Below are positions 52,796-60,371 of a DNA stretch of 64,000 nucleotides, piece after piece. The notes below the pieces were generated by a model. The model was not told where the DNA came from and ran no database searches. It was given only the letters and a program-made list of their open reading frames with translations. The position numbers and the translations under genes are program-made. This DNA is from Cardiobacterium hominis (GTDB taxonomy: Bacteria > Pseudomonadota > Gammaproteobacteria > Cardiobacteriales > Cardiobacteriaceae), in NCBI RefSeq assembly GCF_900637305.1, contig NZ_LR134365.1, positions 430,047 through 494,046 of the forward strand, written 5' to 3'. Within the stretch, counting starts at the first letter, position 1. Each line of letters begins with the position of its first letter.

Positions 52796-54376
52796 TTATG
52801 CGAGGTGTTTTTTCAGCGTCGCCCTGACCGCGCCGTTGCCCGCGAGCATTTCGCGCAGGTAGCCTTCGATTTTGTCGCCGAGGCCGACGGCATATAAGTC
52901 CACGCCGAAGATGGCAGTGTCTTGCAGCAGTTCGCGCACGTTGCCCAAATCGTCGCTGCCGAGGCGCACGCCGGCGAGTTTTGCCTGCGCGCTTTCGAGC
53001 AGTGGGTCGGGGCTGCAGGTGAAGGTGTTGCCGTTGTCATCGACGCCGAGCAGGTAACGGCACCAGCCAGCGAGCACCAGCGGGATGGCGGTGAGCGCGC
53101 CCGCGTTCGCGCCGTGTGCCTTGATGGTCTGGCCGAAGCGGATAGCGAGTTTTTGCGAGGTGTCGGTGGCGATGCGCTGCGGCGTGTCCGGGATGTAGGG
53201 GTTGGGCAGGCGCACGTTCACCACTTCGTCGATGAAGGTTTGCGGGTCAAGGATGCCGGGGTTGACGACCACCGGCAGCCCTTCGCGGTAGCCGACGGCG
53301 CGCGAGAGCGCCAGCAGTTCGGCGTCCTGCATTTCAGCGTGAATGCTGGTGTAGCCGAGGAGGCAGCCGTAGATGGCGAGCGCGGTGTGGATGGGGTTCA
53401 AGCAGGTGGTGACTTTCATCGTCTCCACTTTGTTCACGGTGTCGCGGTCGGCAAAGAGGACGCCCGCCCGTTCCAGCGGCAGGCGGCCGTTGGGGAAGTC
53501 GTCTTCGATGACGAGGTATTCGAGTTCTTCGGCGTTGACGTAGGGCGCGACGTAGGTGTTTTTGCCGGTAACGACGGCGTCGATACCGTTCAGGCCATCT
53601 GCTTGCAGCCGCTCGGCGACGCCGGGGTCGGGGCGCGGCGTGATTTTGTCAATCATCGTCCACGGGAAGGCGACTTTTGCGCTCTCCAGCCAGGCGACGA
53701 ATTCGGGCGCGACGTGGCCGGCGCTTTGCCAGGCGCGGGCGAATTCCATGATGACGGCGCGCAGTTTTTCGCCGTTGTGCGACATGTTGTCCATGCTGAC
53801 CAGCGCCAGCGGCGCGCCACCTGCGCGCCAGCGCGCGTGCAGCAGGGCAACGATGTTGCCGATGTAGCTTTGCGGGCGCTGGACGCCGTCTTTGAAATCG
53901 GCGGCGACGGCGGGGTAATAAGCGCCGTCGCGGTCTTTGATGGCATAGCCTTTTTCGGTGATGGTCAGGCTGATCATTTGCAGGCTGGGGGCGGCGGCGA
54001 TGTCGCGCAGGCGCTCGAAGTCATCGCGCATGGTCAGCGATTCGATGACGCTGGCGAGGACGATTTTGTCCAGCGTGCGGTCGCCTTTGAGGCGGACGAA
54101 GATGCTCAGGTTGTCGCAGGGGCGGTAGGCTTTTTCGATGATTTCCGGGTCGAAGCCTTCGGCGACGATGATGCCGCTTTCGGCGTCGCGCTGGTTGAGC
54201 AGGCGCTGCTGCGCGTGGGCGAGAAAGGCGCGGAAGATGTTGCCCGCGCCGAGGTGCAGCCAGCGTGGCGCGCTGAAGGTCGCGGCGCGCACGCGCGGGA
54301 TGTCATAGAGCGGCAGCTGGTAACCGCGCTCCTGCCACCAGGCTTTGTCTTGCAGGGCGTTCAGGGTGAGTTTCAT
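52796..54376 (-). CDS. uxuB: D-mannonate oxidoreductase (fructuronate reductase)
   Basis: 526 aa, mannitol dehydrogenase/UxuB family, interconverting D-fructuronate and D-mannonate with NAD. Rossmann motif WLHLGAGNIFRAFLAH near residue 55, and VETMKVTTCLNPIHTALAIYG containing the family Lys and the N-x-x-H catalytic motif. At 526 aa it is somewhat longer than E. coli UxuB (486). The ATG at 54376 overlaps the uxuA stop (ATGA). Confidence 0.93.
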   Translation of the reverse strand: MKLTLNALQDKAWWQERGYQLPLYDIPRVRAATFSAPRWLHLGAGNIFRAFLAHAQQRLLNQRDAESGIIVAEGFDPEIIEKAYRPCDNLSIFVRLKGDRTLDKIVLASVIESLTMRDDFERLRDIAAAPSLQMISLTITEKGYAIKDRDGAYYPAVAADFKDGVQRPQSYIGNIVALLHARWRAGGAPLALVSMDNMSHNGEKLRAVIMEFARAWQSAGHVAPEFVAWLESAKVAFPWTMIDKITPRPDPGVAERLQADGLNGIDAVVTGKNTYVAPYVNAEELEYLVIEDDFPNGRLPLERAGVLFADRDTVNKVETMKVTTCLNPIHTALAIYGCLLGYTSIHAEMQDAELLALSRAVGYREGLPVVVNPGILDPQTFIDEVVNVRLPNPYIPDTPQRIATDTSQKLAIRFGQTIKAHGANAGALTAIPLVLAGWCRYLLGVDDNGNTFTCSPDPLLESAQAKLAGVRLGSDDLGNVRELLQDTAIFGVDLYAVGLGDKIEGYLREMLAGNGAVRATLKKHLA

Positions 54377-55449
54377 GCCTGCCCCCGTGCCGCTTTCTCG
54401 CACATATCCCACACGCCCTGAATGTACATGATGCCCAGCGCGCGATCATAAAGCCCATAGCCGGGACGGCATTGCTCGCCCCAAATGTGGCGGCCGTGGT
54501 CGGGGCGGTAGTAGCCTTTAAAGCCAACGTCGTGATAAGCGCGGACGATGGCGGCAATATCCAGCGAGCCGTCGCTGCTCATGTGCGAGGTTTCGATGAA
54601 ATCCCCGTTGGGGAAGCGCTTAATGTTGCGGATGTGCGCAAAAGGAATGCGGTCGTGGAAGTCATGAATCATCTGCACCAGGTCGTTATCCGGGTTCGGG
54701 CCAAGCGCGCCGCTGCACAGCGTCAGGCCGTTGCTGGGGCTATCGACCATCTCCAGAATCGCCTTGAGGTCGGCGTAGTTTTTGACGATGCGCGGCAAGC
54801 CGAAAATGGAAAACGGCGGATCGTCCGGGTGAATGGCCATCTTGATGCCCGCCTGCTCGGCGGTGGGGATGATGGCTTCGAGGAAATATTTGAGATTGCG
54901 GCGTAAATCGTCTTCGCTCACGGATTTGTAAGCGTCAAACAGCTTGTCCAGATGCGCCAGGCGCTCCGGTTCCCAACCGGGAAGCGTCAAACCATTCGAG
55001 CCTTCTTCCACGCTTTTCACCAAGGCTTTGGGGTCCAAGCCTTCCATCGCCGAGGCGTCGTAAAACAGCGCGGTCGCACCATCGGCCATCGGATGGAAAA
55101 GGTCGGTGCGCATCCAGTCAAACACCGGCATGAAGTTGTAGCAGACGACCTTCACCCCGTGTTTGCCCAGATTGCGCAGACTTTCCTTATAGTTCTCAAT
55201 GTACTGCTCGCGCTCAGGCGTGCCGAGCTTAATCGCCTCGTGCACGTTGACGCTCTCGACGACATCAATATTGAGGCCGTACTGCGCCGCCTGCGCCTTG
55301 ACCGCAGCGATGCGCGCCTCCGGCCACACCTCGCCCGCCGCAAGATCATGCAGCGCCCAGACGACGCCGGTCATGCTCGGAATCTGGCGGATCTGTTCGA
55401 GGGTGACGGTGTCATTACCTTCGCCATACCAGCGGAAAGTGGTTTTCAT
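54373..55449 (-). CDS. uxuA: Mannonate dehydratase
   Basis: 358 aa. Dehydrates D-mannonate to KDG, using a divalent metal. N-terminus MKTTFRWYGEGNDTVTLEQI and RQIPSMTGVVWALHDLAAGE are diagnostic. MAIHPDDPPFSIFGLPRI and HMSSDGSLDIAAI supply metal and substrate ligands. First gene of the operon, ribosome-binding site AAGGAG. A UxuR-like palindrome lies 150 bp upstream. The E. coli protein is 394 aa. Confidence 0.96.
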   Translation of the reverse strand: MKTTFRWYGEGNDTVTLEQIRQIPSMTGVVWALHDLAAGEVWPEARIAAVKAQAAQYGLNIDVVESVNVHEAIKLGTPEREQYIENYKESLRNLGKHGVKVVCYNFMPVFDWMRTDLFHPMADGATALFYDASAMEGLDPKALVKSVEEGSNGLTLPGWEPERLAHLDKLFDAYKSVSEDDLRRNLKYFLEAIIPTAEQAGIKMAIHPDDPPFSIFGLPRIVKNYADLKAILEMVDSPSNGLTLCSGALGPNPDNDLVQMIHDFHDRIPFAHIRNIKRFPNGDFIETSHMSSDGSLDIAAIVRAYHDVGFKGYYRPDHGRHIWGEQCRPGYGLYDRALGIMYIQGVWDMCEKAARGQA

Positions 55450-55596
55450 GTTTTTAGCTCCTTAACCCTGAAGAATGATGGATCTTCGCCGTGTCAGCGA
55501 AGTGATGAACCTAAACAGCGCACCGCGCGGGTAAAACAGGGCACTTTGGTTAATCATAGCGACGACATATTGCCATCGATAGCGGCCTGACGCAAG

Positions 55597-55613
55597 AAAT
55601 GGTAAACCAATTT
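55597..55613. promoter_or_regulatory. UxuR/ExuR-like operator upstream of uxuA
   Basis: AAATGGTAAACCAATTT, close to the enterobacterial UxuR/ExuR consensus (AAATTGGTATACCAATTT). About 150 bp before the uxuA start. No GntR-type UxuR gene is in the window. Confidence 0.6.
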
Positions 55614-55649
55614 GCCATTTTTGCCTAACCATCTCCACCTAGGCGTAAA

Positions 55650-55675
55650 GGAAACCGCCGCAATCGGCGGTTTCC
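55650..55675. terminator. Hairpin terminator after the PP2C-like gene
   Basis: GGAAACCGCCG, CAAT, CGGCGGTTTCC. The T-rich tail on the minus strand is modest. Confidence 0.65.
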
Positions 55676-55697
55676 GGATGTTTCGCATCACGGCGTG

Positions 55698-56639
55698 TTA
55701 TTGACGCTGGTAAATCAGCACCGCACGGTCGTCGAAGCTGTAATTGTCTTTGCTGACGCCTTTGGTGGAGGGGTGGGTGATGCGCATCGGGTCGCTCGCC
55801 AGTTCTTCTTTCAGCGTTTTTTCGTAGCTGTCGATGCTCGCTTCCGGCGGGTAGGTTTCGTAGCCGTCCGAGCTGAGTTCGATGGTTTGCGGCGCTTTTT
55901 CAAATTTCCACACGCGCAGTTTTTCCGGCGGGATGGGGAAGCCGTCGATTGCCCAGAACTGGAAGGCTTCCGGCGCCTGCGGGTTGTTCTGGAATTCGGC
56001 TTGGCGCTGCAACAGCGGCAGGATATAGAAGCGGCCGAGGTCTTCGGCGCGTACTTGGTCATCGCTGAGGCCGAGGGTCTTGATGACTTTGACGCGCAGG
56101 TCGCTGTTTAAGATGTCAACCAGTTTGGCTTCGTCGTTGTAGTTCTTGCCGTCGATGCGCGCTTTGGAATCGCCGATGGCGACCAGTTCGTTGGTATCGA
56201 GGTTGTACCAGATGAGTGTTGCGGTCGGACGGAACAGCGGCTCTTTGGCGAAGTCGATATCGGTGTTCGCGTTATAGAATTCTTGATATTTGTCGTTGAT
56301 ACGCTTCAGGATTTCGGCTTTGTCGGTGTTTGGCGGCAGCTCCTGGAAAACGCCCTGGATGATGTCGCGGCTGACCCGTCCGCCTTTTTTGCCGTCGTAG
56401 GTTTTGCCGGATTTGTCGGTCGCGCCATCGAACACCGCGAGGTAATGGTCGTTAAAGAACAGGCCGTCTTCACATACTGCGTTGTTTTTTTCGCCGGCGC
56501 CTTTTTTGCCTTCAATGAAGTAGGCGATTTTGCCGCTTTTCAGCGATTGGTCGATGGCTTTGCTGTATTGCAGGTCGTCTTTGGCAACCGCAGAGAGGCT
56601 AAATGCGGCAATCGCCGCAGCAAGAAGGGCTTTTTTCAT
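55698..56639 (-). CDS. Exported PP2C-like phosphatase-family protein
   Basis: 313 aa with signal peptide MKKALLAAAIAAFSLSAVAKDD, so periplasmic. PP2C-like motifs: CEDGLFFNDHYLAVFDGATDKSG (Asp pair for metal), ATLIWYNLDTNELVAIGDSKAR and, at the end, NYSFDDRAVLIYQ (terminal Asp pair). Catalytic activity is unproven and periplasmic PP2C proteins are unusual. The start at 56639 is chosen for the signal peptide; an upstream in-frame ATG at 56681 is less likely. A UxuR-like palindrome lies about 150 bp upstream. Confidence 0.7.
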   Translation of the reverse strand: MKKALLAAAIAAFSLSAVAKDDLQYSKAIDQSLKSGKIAYFIEGKKGAGEKNNAVCEDGLFFNDHYLAVFDGATDKSGKTYDGKKGGRVSRDIIQGVFQELPPNTDKAEILKRINDKYQEFYNANTDIDFAKEPLFRPTATLIWYNLDTNELVAIGDSKARIDGKNYNDEAKLVDILNSDLRVKVIKTLGLSDDQVRAEDLGRFYILPLLQRQAEFQNNPQAPEAFQFWAIDGFPIPPEKLRVWKFEKAPQTIELSSDGYETYPPEASIDSYEKTLKEELASDPMRITHPSTKGVSKDNYSFDDRAVLIYQRQ

Positions 56640-56788
56640 GGGATAGCTCCGTGTCTTTGAGGGAATGAAGATGAACGGCATTGGCTAACCAGAGCAAACG
56701 TCGCATAGGCAGCAGAAAACCTGCAATGTCGCGCCGCTACCGGTTCATCGTGATGCGCATCTTGCCACCAATGGTTGCACAACGCAAT

Positions 56789-56804
56789 AATTGGTAAACC
56801 AAAT
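56789..56804. promoter_or_regulatory. Second UxuR-like palindrome
   Basis: AATTGGTAAACCAAAT, with the perfect 12-bp core TTGGTAAACCAA at 56791-56802. Same core as the uxuA site (GGTAAACCAA). Lies between the divergent PP2C-like and TetR genes. Confidence 0.5.
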
Positions 56805-56854
56805 AACTCATCTGATTGACCTTACCCTTTTCGAGCGCCGCAAGCCTCAACGAC

Positions 56855-56899
56855 TGGACAGCCGTCCAACGGCTGTTTTATACTCTGGACACTTGTCCA
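56855..56899 (+). promoter_or_regulatory. TetR-gene promoter with two matching operators
   Basis: TGGACAGCCGTCCA (56855-56868) and TGGACACTTGTCCA (56886-56899) are 31 bp apart start to start, about three helical turns. The -35 (TGGACA) is inside the first and the -10 (TATACT, 56879-56884) lies just before the second; 18-bp spacer. Suggests autorepression by the downstream TetR protein. Confidence 0.65.
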
Positions 56900-56919
56900 A
56901 TCACCCCAACGGTTTGCCG

Positions 56920-57570
56920 ATGTCTGTTTCTGCCCTTCCTGTATCGTCGCCCGATTCTGCCCGCGAGGTCTTTCTTGCCGCCGGGATGCGTCTTTATCCC
57001 GAACTCGGTTATCAGCATTTGTCGGTGCGGCTGCTTGCCGCCGAGGCGGGCTTGAGTCCGGGGATGTTCCATCATTTGTTTGCGAACAAGGAGGCGTTTG
57101 TCGCCGAGGTGTTGCAGCGCAAGTACGACGCCGCTTTTGCCGAATTGCAGTTGCAGGTGCGCCCCGGCCGCAGTGTGCGTGAGAATTTGCGCGATGCGCT
57201 GCGGTTTCTCGCGTTTTTTGCCCGCGCCCATCAGGACTGGATTGTGCGGGTGTTTTCGGATGCACCGGCGGTCGCCGCCATTCGCGAGTTCATCCGTCAG
57301 TACGCGGGGATGCGGCATGTGTCGCTGATTATTGATTTGTTGGCGCGGGCGGAACGGCAGGGGTTGCTGGCGCCCGCCGCGCCCTTGCAGCGTTCGGCGT
57401 TTTTGATGGGCGCGATTTTGGCGCCGATGTTGATCGGCTCGCGTTTGCAGGCGTCGGGGTTGTTGCCGGATTTTCTCGCCGCGTCGTTCGCGCCGCAGGT
57501 GATGGAGGATGCGGCGATTGTGCAGCGTATTGATTGGGCGCTGGATGTTTTGTTTTTGGAGGAGCGATGA
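56920..57570 (+). CDS. TetR/AcrR-family regulator
   Basis: 216 aa. HTH: AREVFLAAGMRLYPELGY, LSVRLLAAEAGLSPGMFHHLF, NKEAFVAEVLQ. C-terminal ligand domain helical. The ATG at 56920 is used because the promoter and operators lie just upstream. It precedes the HlyD-rbbA gene set on the same strand and plausibly regulates it, as with other YhiI/RbbA-type export loci. Confidence 0.88.
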   Translation: MSVSALPVSSPDSAREVFLAAGMRLYPELGYQHLSVRLLAAEAGLSPGMFHHLFANKEAFVAEVLQRKYDAAFAELQLQVRPGRSVRENLRDALRFLAFFARAHQDWIVRVFSDAPAVAAIREFIRQYAGMRHVSLIIDLLARAERQGLLAPAAPLQRSAFLMGAILAPMLIGSRLQASGLLPDFLAASFAPQVMEDAAIVQRIDWALDVLFLEER

Positions 57571-57660
57571 GGGCGATTGTCGTTGTTCGCCCAACAGCGC
57601 CGCGTGTGTCGCCCCGCTCCCGGTGGACGATTTGTTTTTAGTGGTGGCATCACGGGCGCT

Positions 57661-57713
57661 ACCCCCACCCCAACCCTCCCCCGCTGCGGGCTTCGCCCTG
57701 CGAGGGAGGGGGC
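57661..57713. repeat. REP-like GC hairpin (reverse orientation)
   Basis: CCCCCACCCCAACCCTCCCC, CGCTGCGGGCTTCGCCCTGCG, then AGGGAGGGGGCAG, between the TetR and HlyD genes. Its first bases match the reverse-type copies inside rbbA. Confidence 0.7.
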
Positions 57714-57762
57714 AGTTCGGTGTGGCATCGCACCGCATTTTTTTGAATCACTGGAGAGGTTT

Positions 57763-58815
57763 ATGAGAAAGGTTTTGTTGGCTGTTTTGCTCGCCGCCGC
57801 TGCCGGTGGCGGTTGGTGGCTGTATCAGCAGCAGGAGTCGACGGCGCTGCCCGATTTTGTTTTTCACTCCAACGGCCGTCTGGAGTTGAACCGCCTTGAT
57901 GTGGCGAGTCTTTATCCGGGGCGGGTGGAGCGCGTGCTGGTCGCGGAGGGCGATGCGGTCAAGGTGAACGAGGTGCTGGTGGAGCTGTCGTCGGCGCAAA
58001 GCAGTGGTCAGTTGGCGGCGGCGCAGGCGGCAACGTTGCGCGCCGCGGAGCTGGTGCAGCGCGCCCGCGCCGGGGTGACGCAGGCGCAGCAGGCAGTCGC
58101 GCGGGCGGACGCCGAGATTGCCGCCTACAGGCAGCAGCAGAAGGTGGCCAAGCTGGAGCTGGACAATGCCAAGCAGATGCGGCGCGAGGATTTGGTTTCG
58201 GCGTCGGAGCTTGCCAAGCGGCAGGCGGATTTTGAGCGCGCCACGGCGAGCGTGAAGGCGGCGCAGGCCGCGCGGGCGGAAGCGCAGGCGGCGGTCGCGC
58301 AGGGGCAGGCGGCGGTGGCCGAGGCCCAGGCGGGCGTCAAGCAGGCACAAGCGCAGGCGGATACGGCGGCGTCTGCCGATGCGGATATGGCGATTCGTAG
58401 CCCGCTCACGGCGCGGGTGGAGTACCGTCTGGTGGAGCCGGGCACGGTGATTGGCGCAGGCAGCCGCGTTATCAGTCTGCTGGATCCGGCGGATGTGTCC
58501 ATGAATGTGTTTTTGCCGAACGCGACGGTGGGCGGGCTGCGCGTCGGCGATGAGGCGCGCCTTGTGCTGGATGGCATTGATGCGGTTTTTCCGGCGCAGG
58601 TGAGTTTTATCGCCAGCGAGGCGCAGTTCACGCCGAAGGCGGTGGAAACGGCGGACGAGCGCGAGAAGCTGGTGTTCCGCGTCAAGTTGAAGGTGCCGGC
58701 GGAGGTGGCGCAGCGTTATGACCGCCTGCTGAAAGGCGGCATGACCGGCGACGGTTATGTGCGCCGCGACAGCTCGCAGGCGTGGCCGCTGGCGCTGGAA
58801 GTGCGGCTGCCATAA
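57763..58815 (+). CDS. HlyD-family periplasmic adaptor (YhiI-like)
   Basis: 350 aa. N-terminal membrane anchor (VLLAVLLAAAAGGGWWLY), biotinyl-lipoyl-like halves (RVERVLVAEGDAVKVNEVLV and ADMAIRSPLTARVEYRLVEPG), and an Ala/Gln-rich coiled-coil hairpin of about 150 residues. The C-terminal barrel contains NVFLPNATVGGLRVGDEARL. YhiI-type adaptors pair with RbbA (60372). Start from GGAGAGG at 57763. Confidence 0.9.
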   Translation: MRKVLLAVLLAAAAGGGWWLYQQQESTALPDFVFHSNGRLELNRLDVASLYPGRVERVLVAEGDAVKVNEVLVELSSAQSSGQLAAAQAATLRAAELVQRARAGVTQAQQAVARADAEIAAYRQQQKVAKLELDNAKQMRREDLVSASELAKRQADFERATASVKAAQAARAEAQAAVAQGQAAVAEAQAGVKQAQAQADTAASADADMAIRSPLTARVEYRLVEPGTVIGAGSRVISLLDPADVSMNVFLPNATVGGLRVGDEARLVLDGIDAVFPAQVSFIASEAQFTPKAVETADEREKLVFRVKLKVPAEVAQRYDRLLKGGMTGDGYVRRDSSQAWPLALEVRLP

Positions 58816-58831
58816 GAGATGCGCCCCGCCA

Positions 58832-58866
58832 TTTACATACACCTGAGCGCTCATCGTGTATGTAAA
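58832..58866. promoter_or_regulatory. 35-bp palindrome, copy B, upstream of the polysaccharide deacetylase
   Basis: Arms TTTACATACAC and GTGTATGTAAA around CTGAGCGCTCATC. Ends 22 bp before the ATG at 58889, with TCGCC..CCCGGAG between. Core and leader are nearly identical to copy C. Confidence 0.65.
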
Positions 58867-58888
58867 TCGCCAATCCCCGGAGTAACCC

Positions 58889-59602
58889 ATGAACCCCTGT
58901 CGTTATCGCAAAACCCTCGCCGTCCTCGCCTGCCTGATCGCGCTGGCGGCGACTTATTGGTTGATGAACGCCCGCTGTTTTCAGCTTGTCGGCGATCTCG
59001 TCTGTCGCGGCGATGGTACGCGGTCGCAGGTGGCGCTGACTTTTGACGACGCGCCGCTGCCGCACACTACTGAAGCGGTGCTGGCAACGCTGGCAGAGAA
59101 GCGGGTGCGTGGCACGTTCTTCGCCATCGGCGCGCAGTTGGCGGCACAGCCGCAACTTGCGCAACGCATTGCCGCCGAAGGGCATCAGCTCGCCAACCAT
59201 TCCTGGTCGCACCCGCGTTTCCTGCTGAAATCACCCGCCTTTATCGCGCGCGAGATTGACGATACAGAAGCGCAAATCCGCGCCGCGGGCTATCGCGGTA
59301 AGGCGTATTTCCGCCCGCCCTACGGCAAGAAGCTGCTCGGCCTGCCGTGGGTGCTCAAGCAACGCGGGATGACGACGGTGATGTGGGACGTCGATGCCGA
59401 CCGCTTCCGCGCGCAGGGCGTGGAGGCGATGGCCGTACAGACGGTCGCCGCCGCCCGCCCCGGCAGCATCATTCTTTTGCATCCGTTCTGTGCGGATGAA
59501 TGCGCCGCCGACCGCGCCGCCCTGCCGCAGATTATCGACGGTCTGCGAGCGCGCGGGCTGGAACCCGTTACCGTCGCTGAATTATTGGAGGGGACACGAT
59601 GA
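58889..59602 (+). CDS. Polysaccharide deacetylase family protein
   Basis: 237 aa with an N-terminal membrane anchor or signal (LAVLACLIALAATYWLM). NodB-type motifs: VALTFDDAPLPHT (metal and catalytic Asp), HQLANHSWSHPRF (metal His-x3-His), AYFRPPYGKK and MTTVMWDVDADRF, LLHPF. Carbohydrate-esterase family 4 members remove N-acetyl groups from peptidoglycan or other glycans; the substrate here is unknown. Sits between the HlyD and HXXEE genes. Confidence 0.9.
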   Translation: MNPCRYRKTLAVLACLIALAATYWLMNARCFQLVGDLVCRGDGTRSQVALTFDDAPLPHTTEAVLATLAEKRVRGTFFAIGAQLAAQPQLAQRIAAEGHQLANHSWSHPRFLLKSPAFIAREIDDTEAQIRAAGYRGKAYFRPPYGKKLLGLPWVLKQRGMTTVMWDVDADRFRAQGVEAMAVQTVAAARPGSIILLHPFCADECAADRAALPQIIDGLRARGLEPVTVAELLEGTR

Positions 59603-59611
59603 AGCGGGAAT

Positions 59612-59657
59612 CTCCCTCCCGCTGCGGACGCTGCGCGTCCTGCGAGGGAGGGGGCAG
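59612..59657. repeat. REP-like GC hairpin
   Basis: CTCCCTCCCGCTGCGGACGC..GCGTCCTGCGAGGGAGGGGGCAG. The inner GCGGACGC/GCGTCC variant is the same as in the copy at 62480-62543 inside rbbA. A truncated CCCTCTCCCTGTGGGGCAGC follows at 59742. Confidence 0.65.
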
Positions 59658-59794
59658 TTCGGCGGGAGATTGGATAGCGGTTGGCGTACCGCGCTATCGC
59701 TATTTGAGGAACCCGCAGTGCCTGCTTCCACGGAAAGACGCCCTCTCCCTGTGGGGCAGCAAGCAACCCGCGCTGCTTCCTTCTGCCCTACCCA

Positions 59795-59829
59795 TTTACA
59801 TACACCTGAGCGCTCATCGTGTATGTAAA
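59795..59829. promoter_or_regulatory. 35-bp palindrome, copy C, upstream of the HXXEE gene
   Basis: Identical to copy B over all 35 bp; ends 23 bp before the ATG at 59853, with TCGCCC..CCCGGAG leader. Confidence 0.65.
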
Positions 59830-59852
59830 TCGCCCACAACCCGGAGAAACCC

Positions 59853-60365
59853 ATGAATCTGCCCGCCCTTGCCCTGTCGCTGCCGCTGGTTTTCATGCTG
59901 CATGATTTCGAGGAGCTGATTGGCTTTCAACCTTGGTTGCGCGCCAACCGTGCCGCGCTGTTGCAGCGCTTCCCGCGTCTCGCGCCGCGGTTGGTCGCGC
60001 ATTTGCAGCGCATGGCCGGTGCGCCTTTCACCTACAGCGTTTTCTTGCTGTTTGCGCTGCTGACCCTGCTGTCGTGCTACGCGGCGCTGTGCGGTGATTA
60101 CCGCCTCTGGTACGGCGCGCTGGCGGTGTTTACCGCGCATTTGCTGGTTCATCTGCTGCAATGGGCGCTGTGGCGGCGCTACATTCCCTGCATCATTACC
60201 AGTCTGCTCGCCCTGCCTTACGGTTTTTGGGCGCTGGCGCAGGATTTTCCGCTGAGTGCGGCGGAGAAATGGCATTGGAGTGGCGTCGCGGCGCTGTTCG
60301 TCCTCGCCCTGCTGGCGCTGTTGCACCTTTTCATGCCGCGCATCGCCCGCTGCCTCAACCGGTAA
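59853..60365 (+). CDS. HXXEE domain membrane protein
   Basis: 170 aa, multi-pass. N-terminal MLHDFEELIGFQPWL gives the HxxEE motif in the first membrane segment; VHLLQWALWRRYIPCIITSLLALPYG matches the rest of the family. Function unknown. Six bp before rbbA, so co-transcribed. Confidence 0.85.
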   Translation: MNLPALALSLPLVFMLHDFEELIGFQPWLRANRAALLQRFPRLAPRLVAHLQRMAGAPFTYSVFLLFALLTLLSCYAALCGDYRLWYGALAVFTAHLLVHLLQWALWRRYIPCIITSLLALPYGFWALAQDFPLSAAEKWHWSGVAALFVLALLALLHLFMPRIARCLNR

Positions 60366-60371
60366 CCGCTT

